The notes under the pieces are model-generated. The model saw nothing but the letters and a program-made list of their open reading frames with translations. It ran no database searches and had not been told where the DNA came from. Made by a program: the position numbers and the translations under genes. From contig JBGQCF010000007.1 in assembly GCA_041495205.1 (NCBI GenBank), forward strand, positions 1-64,000: DNA of 64,000 nt, read 5' to 3'. The DNA comes from JAHFRG01 sp041495205 (lineage in GTDB: Bacteria; Pseudomonadota; Gammaproteobacteria; Burkholderiales; JAHFRG01). Below are positions 15,465 through 24,348 of the stretch, piece after piece. Every line of letters starts with the position of its first letter. The stretch's first letter is position 1.

Positions 15465-16193
15465 ATGATTATCCTTTTTTCCGACTTTGGCCGCGCCGAC
15501 TTGTATGTCGGGCAGGTAAAGAGCGTGCTCCACCACCATGCGCCCGGCGTGCCGCAGATTGATTTGCTGCACGATGCGCCGGCGTTCAATGTCAAAGCGA
15601 GTTCGCATCTGCTTGCGGCCCTGGCGCCTCAATTCCCGCCGGATAGCGTATTCCTTGCCGTCGTGGACCCGGGCGTCGGGAGCACACGTGACGCAGTAAT
15701 GATGTCCGCCGACGGCAAATGGTTTGTCGGCCCTGACAACGGCCTGCTTTCCGTGCTGGCGGCAAGGGCAAACAACCCCCGGTTCTGGCACATCTCCTGG
15801 CGGCCGGAGATTCTTTCCAATTCCTTTCACGGACGCGATTTGTTTGCGCCGATCGCAGCGCTCGCCGCCAGGGGAGAATTTCCGCGCGACAAGATGGAAG
15901 AAATTACCTCGCTGAGAGTGCGATTCGGCTCCCAAGATTTGGCCGAAGTCATTTACATAGACCATTACGGCAACGCCATGAGCGGCTTGCGTGCGAAATC
16001 ACTTGCGCCCGATTGTCAACTGCTGGTGAAAGGTGGCCGTTTGAGGCGCGCCAAGGTGTTTACAGAGGTTCCAAGCGGGACGCCATTGTGGTATGAGAAC
16101 TGCCTTGGTCTTGCTGAGATCGCGGTGAACTCCGGCAGCGCGGCAGAACGACTTGACTTGGAAATTGGCGACACCATTGAATTGGTGGAATGA
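15465..16193 (+). CDS. SAM hydroxide adenosyltransferase (DUF62 / SAM_adeno_trans family)
   Basis: The 242 residues form the family that hydrolyses S-adenosylmethionine to adenosine and methionine, related to fluorinase and chlorinase. Visible motifs are ILFSDFG (3-8), VVDPGVGSTR (66-75), GPDNG (89-93) and SFHGRD (120-125). Asp68, Arg75 and His122 match the Asp-Arg-His triad of the hydrolase branch. An upstream ATG at 15423 is rejected because it lies in repeat-like sequence and the family starts at IILFSDFG. The gene stands alone between two copies of repeat family II. The physiological role of the family is unsettled. Confidence 0.88.
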   Translation: MIILFSDFGRADLYVGQVKSVLHHHAPGVPQIDLLHDAPAFNVKASSHLLAALAPQFPPDSVFLAVVDPGVGSTRDAVMMSADGKWFVGPDNGLLSVLAARANNPRFWHISWRPEILSNSFHGRDLFAPIAALAARGEFPRDKMEEITSLRVRFGSQDLAEVIYIDHYGNAMSGLRAKSLAPDCQLLVKGGRLRRAKVFTEVPSGTPLWYENCLGLAEIAVNSGSAAERLDLEIGDTIELVE

Positions 16194-16318
16194 CCACTAA
16201 CTATTTAGTTACCTCTCGCCGAGGTTAGAGGACCAGGGTGAGGGCAGAGCCTGTCCTGAACCTATTTAAACCTCTCTCCATTGAGGGAGAGGGCAGGGTG
16301 AGGGGAAAATTCAAATTC

Positions 16319-16531
16319 GCCGGTGGCAGGCCGGCAGCTGGCTACTTTCTTTTGCTTGCCCAAAAGAAAGTAGCCAAAGAAAAGGGCACCTCGGCTCGCC
16401 GACTTCTCCTGCGCGTCTCGGTCAAATCGGGCGCTGCGCAACTCGCACGATCCGCTTCGCGGCCACGTGCTCAGACAGTGCTCGCTAAACTTCCCCCGAT
16501 TTGTCCTCGTCGCTTGGCGGCTCACAGAGGG
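16319..16531. repeat. Hairpin repeat family II, copy 2
   Basis: Occupies most of the 405-base gap before the DUF488 gene. The perfect 16-bp stem (16339-16354 with 16361-16376, loop CTTGCC) corresponds to copy 1, but TGGTGAC/GTCACCA has become TGGCTAC/GTAGCCA: two pairs changed on both sides. The flanks at 16206-16310 and 16560-16590 hold degenerate GAGGG/CAGGGTGAGGG repeats. No gene is visible in the gap. Confidence 0.75.
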
Positions 16532-16598
16532 GAATATTTCTCAAGCCAAAACGGTTCTCTCATCACATCTGGAAAGGGCAGGGTGAGAGAATAACTGA

Positions 16599-17156
16599 AT
16601 GACCCAACAATCACTCACCATCTGGACCATCGGCCACGGCACCCGCAGTGGCGATGAATTGGTGCAGATGTTGCAGAAAGCGGGCGTGCAATGCCTGGTG
16701 GATGTCAGAAGCTATCCCGGCTCGCGCCGCAACCCGCAGTTCTCCCGCGAGCCGCTGGCGTCTTTGCTCGCCAGTCAAGGCATCAAATATAAGTGGGAAG
16801 GCGAAGGCTTGGGTGGATTCCGCAAAGCCCGTCTGGACTCAAGGCATATTGCGCTTAGCAACGAGGGCTTCCGCGGTTACGCCGATTACATGGAATCGGC
16901 GGAGTTCAAGCAAGCGATCGAGCTTTTAATTAATGACGCCGAACAAACAAAGATTGCCTACATGTGCGCGGAGCGCTTGCCCTGGCAATGCCATCGCCAT
17001 CTGATTTCGGATTACCTGGTGATGCGCGGCATGCACGTCGTGCATCTTGTTGCTCAAGGCAAAACTCAGGAGCACACGCTCAACCCAATCACCCGCATTC
17101 AAAATGATGTCTTGATTTACGACGGTAAGACGCAGTTGAATCTTGAAGCTTTTTAG
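16599..17156 (+). CDS. DUF488 domain protein
   Basis: The 185 residues begin IWTIGHGTRS and carry LVDVRSYPGSRRNPQFS (33-49) and MCAERLPWQCHR (122-133), the conserved DUF488 motifs with Cys123 and Cys131. The family is widespread and lacks an established function; the CAExxxxxCHR block suggests a nucleic-acid or redox role, but this is speculation. The gene is soluble, without a signal or membrane segment. It converges on gckA with a 37-base gap containing a small CGGCG/CGCCG stem without a T-tract. Confidence 0.8.
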   Translation: MTQQSLTIWTIGHGTRSGDELVQMLQKAGVQCLVDVRSYPGSRRNPQFSREPLASLLASQGIKYKWEGEGLGGFRKARLDSRHIALSNEGFRGYADYMESAEFKQAIELLINDAEQTKIAYMCAERLPWQCHRHLISDYLVMRGMHVVHLVAQGKTQEHTLNPITRIQNDVLIYDGKTQLNLEAF

Positions 17157-17193
17157 CGGCGATTGCGCCGAGCATACCGCTCATGCCGGTATT

Positions 17194-18474
17194 CTACAAA
17201 ACCAGAATTACACGGATATCGTTGACATTGGTGCGCGTGGGGCCGGTCACAACCAAATCGTTCAGGGCTTCGAACAAGCTGTAACTGTCGTTGTTGGCGA
17301 GGAGTTTCCCGGCTTTCACGCCGCGATCGGCGGCGCGCTTCGGGGTGTCGGGAGTAATCAGCGCACCGGCATTGTTTTCCGTCCCGTCCGAACCGTCGGT
17401 GCCGCAGGAAAGTGCATAAATGTTTTTCAAACCGTTCAAATCCATTGCCAGCGACAGCAGGAATTCGCTGTTGCGCCCACCCCGGCCGCTGCCTTTCACC
17501 GTCACTGTGGTTTCTCCGCCGGAAATCAGCGCCACCGGTGGTTTCCAAGGTTGGTCATTGCTACGGATTTGACGCGCTAGTCCGCCAAAGACTTTTGCAA
17601 CTTCCCGAGCTTCGCCGGTAATGGTATCTCCCAGCACCACCGCCTTGATGCCTTGCTTGCGGAAGTATTTGGCCGCCGCGACCAGGGAATTGTGCGCTGT
17701 TGCAATCACCCGGTTCTCCACTTTGCTGAAAATCGAATTTCCCGGTTTGGGTGTTTCTTCGAGCTTGCCTTCGTTGCCTTTTTGCAGAATGCGCATCACC
17801 GCCCCCGGCGCTTTGACCTGGTAGCGGGCAATTATCGCGAGCGCATCATCGTAAGTTGTGGGATCGGGCGCGCAAGGGCCGGAGGCGATGTGGGTCGGAT
17901 CATCGCCGGTGACATCGGAAATGATGAGCGCGAGTACCGGCGCTTTGCATGCCGCGGCCATTCTGCCGCCTTGAATGGCGGACAAATGCTTGCGCACGGT
18001 GTTGATTTCCTGAATTGTCGCGCCGCAGAGCAGTAATTCCTTGGTGACCGCTTTAAGGTCGGCCATCTGCAAGCCTGCCACCGGCAGGGACAGCAGGCTG
18101 GAGCCGCCGCCGCTGATTAAAGCCAGCAGCAAATCGTCGGGCGTGAGCTTTTTGACTTCCTCGAAAATTTCCTTGGCCGCCGCCTCGCCGCTGGCATCGG
18201 GAATCGGATGCCCCGCCTCAATGACCTTGATGCGCTTAGTTGGCAGACCGTGGCCATAACGGGTAATCACCAAGCCGGAAAGAGGTTTGTTTTTCGGCCA
18301 GTGTTTTTCCACGGCGGAAGCCATGGAGGCCGCTGCTTTACCCGCACCGACCACCAGGGTGCGTCCCTTGGGCGGTTTAGGCAAATGGCTAGGAACAATT
18401 TGCAAGGGATCGGCAGCGGCCAGCGCCGCCTTGAAGCTGCCCAACAAAAGCTTGCGCGGCGGGATTGAAGGCAT
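17194..18474 (-). CDS. gckA: Glycerate 2-kinase (MOFRL family)
   Basis: The 426 residues comprise the N-terminal DUF4147 domain (VVGAGKAAASMASAVEKHWP, GHPIPDASGEAAAKEIF, LISGGGSSLLSLP) and the C-terminal MOFRL domain (LISGGETTVTVKGSGRGGRNSEF in parts, SCGTDGSDGTENNAGALI). It phosphorylates D-glycerate to 2-phosphoglycerate, the last serine-cycle step and also the end of the tartronate semialdehyde route. The start lies 2 bases after the mtdA stop, so the two form one operon. TtuD in tartrate pathways is the same family; the mtdA neighbour favours a C1 role. Confidence 0.92.
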   Translation of the reverse strand: MPSIPPRKLLLGSFKAALAAADPLQIVPSHLPKPPKGRTLVVGAGKAAASMASAVEKHWPKNKPLSGLVITRYGHGLPTKRIKVIEAGHPIPDASGEAAAKEIFEEVKKLTPDDLLLALISGGGSSLLSLPVAGLQMADLKAVTKELLLCGATIQEINTVRKHLSAIQGGRMAAACKAPVLALIISDVTGDDPTHIASGPCAPDPTTYDDALAIIARYQVKAPGAVMRILQKGNEGKLEETPKPGNSIFSKVENRVIATAHNSLVAAAKYFRKQGIKAVVLGDTITGEAREVAKVFGGLARQIRSNDQPWKPPVALISGGETTVTVKGSGRGGRNSEFLLSLAMDLNGLKNIYALSCGTDGSDGTENNAGALITPDTPKRAADRGVKAGKLLANNDSYSLFEALNDLVVTGPTRTNVNDIRVILVL

Positions 18475-18476
18475 GG

Positions 18477-19337
18477 CTACTGCGCCATGGTCTTGGCGAT
18501 GGCGTAGATTTCCTCGGCGTCGAAAATCTGGTTGTCGCTATCGAACAGTTTGCCGATGCAGGCGCGGTGTACCTGCAGCTTCAGGCCGCCGAAGCCGATC
18601 GCGCCGTACACGGTCTTGCCGTGACGGTTCACAGCTTTGTCCATCATGTCCACACCGGCAATCCCCAGCGGCGGTGTGGCGTTGGCATCCGCCATCAATT
18701 CGATGCTTGGATTGTTTTGCCAGTGGCCCTCTTCGAGCAATTGCACGCCCGCCGCGCCGGCGGCAAACACGATGTGCGCACCTTTGAGCGCCGCGCCGCG
18801 CGCGGCATTATCGGTGGCTTCGATCGGGCTGACGCTGACACTGAAACGCTCCTTTATCTGGCGGGAGGCGTTTTCCGCCCGTTCGCGTCTTCTTGAGGTG
18901 AGCGCAACGGTTGCGCCTTCCTTGGCCAGCAGCGCAGCGGCGCGCAGCCCTACCGGGCCGGTGCCGGCGAGCACCACAGCACGCTTTCCGGCAACGGATC
19001 CGGAACGGGTGAGCATGGCCACGCCGGCGGCGGCGGTGGTGTTCGAGCCGTTGCTGTCGAGCATAATGGAGACGCGGAAATTGGCGAAGAATTTTTTCTT
19101 GACCGCCTGCAGCAGTTCCTGTCCCGCCGCCATATTGCTGCCGCCGACGAAAATTGCGGTATATTTCTTTTCCTTGGGGGCGCGGGTAAAAATCGTGCCG
19201 TCCACCAGCGGGCCGACAGTTTGCGGCGTAACATTGCCGTATCCGGTAACCTGATCGGCGCCGCCGTCATAGGCGACCACGGTATCGAATGCGCTGGGAT
19301 AGGGGTCGGTATCAAGCTGGAACAGGAGTTTTTTCAT
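18477..19337 (-). CDS. mtdA: NADP-dependent methylene-tetrahydrofolate/tetrahydromethanopterin dehydrogenase
   Basis: The 286 residues begin MKKLLFQLDTDPYPSAFD and contain AYDGGADQVTGYGNVTP, MLDSNGSNTTAAAGVAML and VVLAGTGPVGLRAAALLA (Rossmann loop). These fit MtdA rather than the H4MPT-only MtdB, which lacks YDGGAD and GYGNVTP. The enzyme oxidises methylene- to methenyl-pterin with NADP in the cytoplasm. An in-frame start 45 bases upstream lacks a binding site, whereas GAGGG precedes ATG 19337. It is cotranscribed with gckA and diverges from fchA, a serine-cycle arrangement. Confidence 0.93.
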   Translation of the reverse strand: MKKLLFQLDTDPYPSAFDTVVAYDGGADQVTGYGNVTPQTVGPLVDGTIFTRAPKEKKYTAIFVGGSNMAAGQELLQAVKKKFFANFRVSIMLDSNGSNTTAAAGVAMLTRSGSVAGKRAVVLAGTGPVGLRAAALLAKEGATVALTSRRRERAENASRQIKERFSVSVSPIEATDNAARGAALKGAHIVFAAGAAGVQLLEEGHWQNNPSIELMADANATPPLGIAGVDMMDKAVNRHGKTVYGAIGFGGLKLQVHRACIGKLFDSDNQIFDAEEIYAIAKTMAQ

Positions 19338-19403
19338 TGTTGGGCCCTCAGATTGAAGCGGACAGTCTACCATTACGACCAATCAGAAAGGAAAGGAAAA
19401 ACT

Positions 19404-20030
19404 GTGATTAAGGACGATTCCATCCAGAAGTTTCTCGATGAACTTGCGGGCTCGAGTTCGACGCCTGGGGGCGGCAGCGCCGCAGCGGTGATGGGCGCGA
19501 CGGGTGCGGCGCTGGTGAGCATGGTGTGCAATCTCACCATCGGCAAGAAGAACTATGCCAATGTCGAGCCGGAAATGCGCGAAGTACTGGGACGGTCCGA
19601 GAATTTGCGGCACAGGCTTACCGGCATGATCAACGATGACGTGGCGGCGTTTAACCAGGTCATGGCGGCCTATGGCCTGCCGAAAAACAGCGATGAGGAA
19701 AAAGCCAGGCGCACTGCGGCGGTCCAGGAAGCGTTAAAGCGCGCGACCCAGGTGCCCTTGAGTTGCGCCAAAGTCTGTTTCGAGGTCATGGAATTGGCAA
19801 AGCGAGCCGCGGAAAAAGGCAATGTCAATGTGGTGAGTGATGCCGGGGTGGCGGTGCTTGCCGCTTGCGCGGCGCTTAAAAGCGCGGCGCTCAACGTCTA
19901 TGTCAACACCGCGTCAATCAAGGACCAGGCGTTTAACACGCAGAAACTGGCTGAGCTCGATAAAGTCCTAGCCGATGCAGGCCGCTTTACCGACGACGTC
20001 TACGAGCTGGTGAAAGGCAAACTCAAATGA
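19404..20030 (+). CDS. fchA: Methenyltetrahydrofolate cyclohydrolase
   Basis: The 208 residues match the FchA/FTCD cyclodeaminase family: IQKFLDELAGSSSTPGGGSAAAV, then VSMVCNLTIGKKNY and the end DKVLADAGRFTDDVYELVKG. It interconverts methenyl- and formyl-tetrahydrofolate, the step after MtdA. GTG at 19404 is chosen because GAAAGG lies before it and the conserved N-terminus begins there. It diverges from mtdA with 66 bases between the starts, so a shared bidirectional control region is likely. Its 3' end converges on uvrA with 4 bases between. Confidence 0.92.
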   Translation: MIKDDSIQKFLDELAGSSSTPGGGSAAAVMGATGAALVSMVCNLTIGKKNYANVEPEMREVLGRSENLRHRLTGMINDDVAAFNQVMAAYGLPKNSDEEKARRTAAVQEALKRATQVPLSCAKVCFEVMELAKRAAEKGNVNVVSDAGVAVLAACAALKSAALNVYVNTASIKDQAFNTQKLAELDKVLADAGRFTDDVYELVKGKLK

Positions 20031-20034
20031 TATT

Positions 20035-22860
20035 TCACGCCGCCGCCTGCAGCGCGTTTTTCAGATACATGCCGGTGTAACTCTGGCGGTTTTTCGCAAT
20101 GTCTTCGGGCGCGCCTTCGGCGATGATGCGCCCGCCGCCGTCGCCGCCTTCCGGCCCGAGGTCAATAATCCAGTCCGCGGTTTTAATCACATCGAGATTA
20201 TGCTCGATCACCACCACGGTGTTGCCGTGGTCGCGCAGGCGGTGCAGCACCTTGAGCAGCAAATCAATATCGTGGAAATGCAGCCCGGTAGTGGGCTCAT
20301 CCAGAATGTACAGCGTCCTGCCCGTATCGCGCTTGGAAAGCTCGAGCGAAAGCTTGACGCGCTGCGCTTCGCCGCCGGATAAGGTGGTCGCGGACTGCCC
20401 AAGCTTGATATAGCCCAAGCCCACATCCAGCAGCGTGTGGAGTTTTTTTGCGACCACTGGCACCGGCGCAAAAAACTCGTAAGCCTGCTCCACCGTCATT
20501 TGCAGAATTTCGTGGATGTTCTTGCCCTTGTACTGAATTTCCAGCGTCTCGCGATTGTAGCGCTTGCTGTGGCACACATCGCACGGCACATAGATGTCCG
20601 GCAGAAAATGCATCTCCACTTTCAGCACGCCGTCGCCCTGGCAGGCTTCGCAGCGCCCACCCTTGACGTTGAAAGAGAAGCGCCCCGGCCCGTAACCGCG
20701 CTCACGTGCCTGCGGCACGCCGGCAAACAGCTCGCGGATCGGGGTGAAAAGGCCGGTGTAGGTCGCGGGATTGGAACGCGGCGTGCGGCCGATGGGGCTT
20801 TGATCCACGCTGATCGCCTTGTCCAAAAACTCCGTGCCTTCGATTGCCGCATGCGGCGCGGGCTCTATGGGGCTGCCGTAGAGATGCCGCGCCACGGCGT
20901 GATATAAAGTATCGTTGATCAGCGTGGATTTACCCGAGCCGGAAACCCCGGTCACACACACCATCAGTCCGAGCGGCAAATTCAGATTGAGCTGTTTGAG
21001 ATTGTTGCCGCTGGCACCCGTGATGCGCAGCGTGCGTTTGCGGTCCGGTTTGTGGCGCAGTCCCGGCAGCTTGATGCTGCGCTTGCCCGCAAGGTATTGT
21101 CCGGTGAGCGACTCCGGGTGTTTGCGGATCTGCTGCGGCGAGCCTTCCGCAACCACGCGGCCGCCGTGCTCGCCTGCGCCCAATCCCATGTCCACCACGT
21201 GATCTGCTGAAAGAATCGCCTCTTGGTCATGCTCCACTACGATGACGGTGTTGCCGAAATCGCGCAGCCGCTTCAGGGTGTCCAGCAAGCGCCCGTTGTC
21301 GCGTTGATGCAGGCCGATGGAAGGCTCATCCAGCACATACATCACACCGGTCAGTCCCGAACCGATCTGGCTCGCCAGACGGATGCGCTGCGCCTCCCCG
21401 CCTGAGAGCGTATCGGCGGAACGCTCTAGAGAGAGATAGTCCAGGCCGACGTTGTTCAGAAACTGCAGGCGGCTGATGATTTCTTTTACGATTTTTTCAG
21501 CGATCACCTGCCTGGCGCCGCTCAAATTCAGTCCCTCGAAAAACTGCACGGTTTGTTTCAGAGGCATGGCGCTGATTTCATAAATCGTCTGGCTCGCCAC
21601 GCGCACGTAACGCGCTTCGCGGCGCAGCCGCGTGCCCTGGCACAGCGGGCAGGGCTGGCTGTTCAGATATTTCGCCAGTTCCTCGCGCACCACCAACGAA
21701 TCCGTCTCGCGGTAGCGCCGCTCGAGGTTGGGAATGATTCCCTCGAAGGCGTGCTCGCGCTGGGTGTTGTTGCCGCGCTCGCCGAGGTAGGCGAATTTGA
21801 TTTTTTCCCTGCCGCTGCCGTTCAAGACCACTTCCTGGACGGGTTCCGGCAGCTTTTCAAAGGGGTCTTCCAGGTTGAAATGGTAATGGGAGGCGAGACT
21901 TGCGAGCATCTGGAAATAAAACTGGTTGCGCCGGTCCCAGCCCTTAATTGCGCCGGAAGCGAGGCTCAAATGCGGGAAAGCGACTACGCGCTTGGGATCG
22001 AAGAAGCTGATTTGCCCCAGGCCGTCGCAGCGCGGGCAGGCGCCCATCGGGTTGTTGAAGGAAAACAGCCGCGGCTCCAGCTCCGGTAAGGAATAACTGC
22101 ACACCGGACAGGCAAATTTGGCGGAGAACAAATGTTCGCGCCCGCTTTCAATTTCCACCGCCAGCGCGCGCCCGTCGGCGTGGCGCAACGCGGTCTCGAA
22201 CGATTCCGCGAGGCGCTGCTTGATATCGGGGCGCACTTTGAGGCGGTCCACCACCACTTCAATGGTGTGCTTGCGCGTTTTTTGCAGTTTGGGAAGATTA
22301 TCTATTTCGTACACTTTGCCGTTGATCCTGAGGCGCACGAAACCTTGCGCGCGCAATTCGTCGAAGAGTTCCATCTGCTCCCCTTTGCGACCCACAACCA
22401 GCGGCGAAAGGACCATCAGCTTGGTATCCAGCGGCAGTTGCAGCACATGATCCACCATTTGCGAAACGCTTTGCGCCTGCAGCAGGATTTCGTGATCCGG
22501 ACAATAAGGGTCGCCGACGCGCGCGAACAAAAGCCGCAGGTAATCGTGGATTTCGGTGACGGTGCCGACGGTGGAGCGCGGGTTGTGAGAAGCCGCTTTT
22601 TGCTGGATGGAAATCGCCGGCGAGAGGCCTTCGATCAGATCCACGTCGGGTTTTTCCATAAGCTGCAAAAACTGACGGGCGTAAGCCGAGAGCGATTCCA
22701 CATAACGGCGCTGGCCTTCGGCGTACAGCGTGTCGAATGCCAGCGAGGACTTGCCCGAGCCGGATAACCCGGTAATCACGATAAGCCTGTTGCGCGGCAA
22801 ATCGAGATTGATGTTTTTCAGATTGTGCGTGCGTGCGCCGCGGATTTTTATGAGATCCAT
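20035..22860 (-). CDS. uvrA: Excinuclease ABC subunit A
   Basis: The 941 residues equal the family length. Two ABC modules are intact: GLSGSGKSSLAFDTLYAEGQ near residue 31 with signature TLSGGEAQRIRLASQ, and GVSGSGKSTLINDTLYH near 640 with TLSGGEAQRVKLSLE. Zinc-binding clusters CPVC..CPRC and CEAC..CDVC are present. UvrA finds bulky DNA lesions and loads UvrB. The gene diverges from a YajR-like gene, and a 27-bp tandem repeat begins at its start codon. No LexA-like operator is evident. Confidence 0.98.
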   Translation of the reverse strand: MDLIKIRGARTHNLKNINLDLPRNRLIVITGLSGSGKSSLAFDTLYAEGQRRYVESLSAYARQFLQLMEKPDVDLIEGLSPAISIQQKAASHNPRSTVGTVTEIHDYLRLLFARVGDPYCPDHEILLQAQSVSQMVDHVLQLPLDTKLMVLSPLVVGRKGEQMELFDELRAQGFVRLRINGKVYEIDNLPKLQKTRKHTIEVVVDRLKVRPDIKQRLAESFETALRHADGRALAVEIESGREHLFSAKFACPVCSYSLPELEPRLFSFNNPMGACPRCDGLGQISFFDPKRVVAFPHLSLASGAIKGWDRRNQFYFQMLASLASHYHFNLEDPFEKLPEPVQEVVLNGSGREKIKFAYLGERGNNTQREHAFEGIIPNLERRYRETDSLVVREELAKYLNSQPCPLCQGTRLRREARYVRVASQTIYEISAMPLKQTVQFFEGLNLSGARQVIAEKIVKEIISRLQFLNNVGLDYLSLERSADTLSGGEAQRIRLASQIGSGLTGVMYVLDEPSIGLHQRDNGRLLDTLKRLRDFGNTVIVVEHDQEAILSADHVVDMGLGAGEHGGRVVAEGSPQQIRKHPESLTGQYLAGKRSIKLPGLRHKPDRKRTLRITGASGNNLKQLNLNLPLGLMVCVTGVSGSGKSTLINDTLYHAVARHLYGSPIEPAPHAAIEGTEFLDKAISVDQSPIGRTPRSNPATYTGLFTPIRELFAGVPQARERGYGPGRFSFNVKGGRCEACQGDGVLKVEMHFLPDIYVPCDVCHSKRYNRETLEIQYKGKNIHEILQMTVEQAYEFFAPVPVVAKKLHTLLDVGLGYIKLGQSATTLSGGEAQRVKLSLELSKRDTGRTLYILDEPTTGLHFHDIDLLLKVLHRLRDHGNTVVVIEHNLDVIKTADWIIDLGPEGGDGGGRIIAEGAPEDIAKNRQSYTGMYLKNALQAAA

Positions 22861-22911
22861 GAGCTATCTTGGTGATGACCAACCCATGAGCTATCTTGGC
22901 GATGACCAACC
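22858..22911. repeat. 27-bp tandem repeat at the uvrA start
   Basis: Two units (22858-22884 and 22885-22911) share 26 of 27 bases; one T/C difference separates them. The first unit begins with the uvrA start codon complement. The unit length is a multiple of three, so the forward frame reads MSYLGDDQP twice in front of the YajR-like gene, but no binding site precedes it. Confidence 0.75.
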
Positions 22912-22951
22912 TGTTAATATACCTGAGTTTTCGATTTTTTCCCAACCCCCT

Positions 22952-24325
22952 ATGTCTCTCTCCGACAGGATGAGCCCGCTGGAACTGCGTGCCAGCGTGG
23001 GGCTCGCCGGCATTTTCGGCCTGCGCATGCTGGGGATGTTCGTGATTCTTCCGGTGTTCGCGCTTTATGCCGAGCATCTGCCGGGCGGCACCAGCCATAC
23101 CCTGGTGGGAATTGCGCTTGGCGCATACGGGCTCACCCAGGCGATTCTGCAAATACCGTTCGGCTGGCTTTCCGACCGCATCGGGCGTAAACCGACGATA
23201 TACGCGGGCCTGGTTCTGTTTGCCGTCGGCAGCTTTGTCGCGGCATGGGCGCAAGACATTTACATGATTATTATCGGGCGCGTGCTGCAAGGGTCGGGCG
23301 CGATTTCCGCCGCGGTGATCGCCATGACCGCCGATTTGACACGCGAGGAACACCGCACCAAGGCGATGGCGCTGATTGGCTCGACCATCGGGCTCACGTT
23401 TGCGCTTTCATTGGTCGCTGCGCCGTTGCTCAATCAGGTCCTCGGCGTGCCGGGTATTTTTGCCATGACCGGCGTGCTGGCGCTGTTGGCGATTGCCGTG
23501 GTGTACGCGGTGATTCCCAACCCGCAACACAGTTTTTCTACGGGAAGCGAAGCTCAAAGAGCCAGGCTGCGCGCGGTATTGCGCGATGGCCAGTTGCTGC
23601 GCTTGAATTACGGGATCTTCGCGCTGCACGCGGTGCTGATGGCCTTGTTCATCGTAGTGCCGTTTGCTTTGCGCAAGGCAGGACTTGGCGTTGACCGCCA
23701 CTGGCTCATGTATCTGCCGGTGATGCTGGGCTCATTCGTGGTGCTGGTGCCGGCCATTTTGTTTGCGGAAAAGAAAGCCAAGCTCAAACAGGTGTTTTGC
23801 GCGGCGGTGGCGCTGATGCTCGCCACGCAGTTATTGCTGCCGTGGCTGCTCGGCAGCCTGTGGGAAATCTTTGTTGCATTGCTCGCTTTCTTTACCGCTT
23901 TCAATATACTCGAAGCGTCGCTGCCTTCGCTCATTTCAAAAATTGCGCCGCCCGGTGCCAAGGGCACCGCGATAGGCGTGTACAGCAGCGTGCAATTTTT
24001 CGGCGCTTTTGTCGGCGCCGCAGTGAGCGGTTATCTGTCGCAGCATTACGGCACAATGGCGGTATTCGCTTTCGGCGCTGTACTGCTCGCCATCTGGCTC
24101 ATACCGGCGCTTACCATGAAAGTGCCGGTTGCCGTGGAAACCAAGAGTTATCCGATTCCGGAAATGGACAGCCGCCGCGCCAGCGGACTGTCGCGGCAGC
24201 TCGCCTTGGTTCCGGGAGTGCAAGAAGCGCTGGTGCTCGCCGCCGAAGGTGTGGCGTATCTCAAAGTGGACAGCAGCAGTTTTGACGAACAGAATGTAAT
24301 TCGGTTAATAGCGGGGGAGATATAA
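22952..24325 (+). CDS. yajR: YajR-type MFS transporter
   Basis: The 457 residues form 12 hydrophobic segments plus a soluble C-terminal domain of about 60 residues (from SYPIPEMDSRRASG), as in E. coli YajR with its ferredoxin-like YAM domain. Motif A GWLSDRIGRKP lies at 71-81; RMLGMFVILPVFALY and GRVLQGSGAISAAV are family-typical. It is an inner-membrane proton-coupled transporter of unknown substrate. The start is uncertain: 22952 has no strong binding site, 22970 is an alternative, and an upstream in-frame ATG lies in a tandem repeat. It ends just before a lone TIR that precedes ssb. Confidence 0.87.
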   Translation: MSLSDRMSPLELRASVGLAGIFGLRMLGMFVILPVFALYAEHLPGGTSHTLVGIALGAYGLTQAILQIPFGWLSDRIGRKPTIYAGLVLFAVGSFVAAWAQDIYMIIIGRVLQGSGAISAAVIAMTADLTREEHRTKAMALIGSTIGLTFALSLVAAPLLNQVLGVPGIFAMTGVLALLAIAVVYAVIPNPQHSFSTGSEAQRARLRAVLRDGQLLRLNYGIFALHAVLMALFIVVPFALRKAGLGVDRHWLMYLPVMLGSFVVLVPAILFAEKKAKLKQVFCAAVALMLATQLLLPWLLGSLWEIFVALLAFFTAFNILEASLPSLISKIAPPGAKGTAIGVYSSVQFFGAFVGAAVSGYLSQHYGTMAVFAFGAVLLAIWLIPALTMKVPVAVETKSYPIPEMDSRRASGLSRQLALVPGVQEALVLAAEGVAYLKVDSSSFDEQNVIRLIAGEI

Positions 24326-24327
24326 AT

Positions 24328-24346
24328 GGACTTAATCAGAGGTTCC
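24328..24346. repeat. Solo terminal repeat (copy C) before ssb
   Basis: GGACTTAATCAGAGGTTCC is identical to the right end of copy E, with no body or left end nearby. It lies between the YajR-like gene and ssb and ends two bases before the ssb ATG. Its AGAGG (24338-24342) is 6 bases from that ATG and is the only visible ribosome binding site. It is either a deletion remnant or a recruited end. Confidence 0.8.
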
Positions 24347-24348
24347 AT

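Noticed and set aside
16064..16077. CAGAGGTTCC inside the SAM hydroxide adenosyltransferase gene as another repeat end
   Set aside because: Only 10 bases match, without the ACTTAAT part, and they fall in conserved coding sequence.
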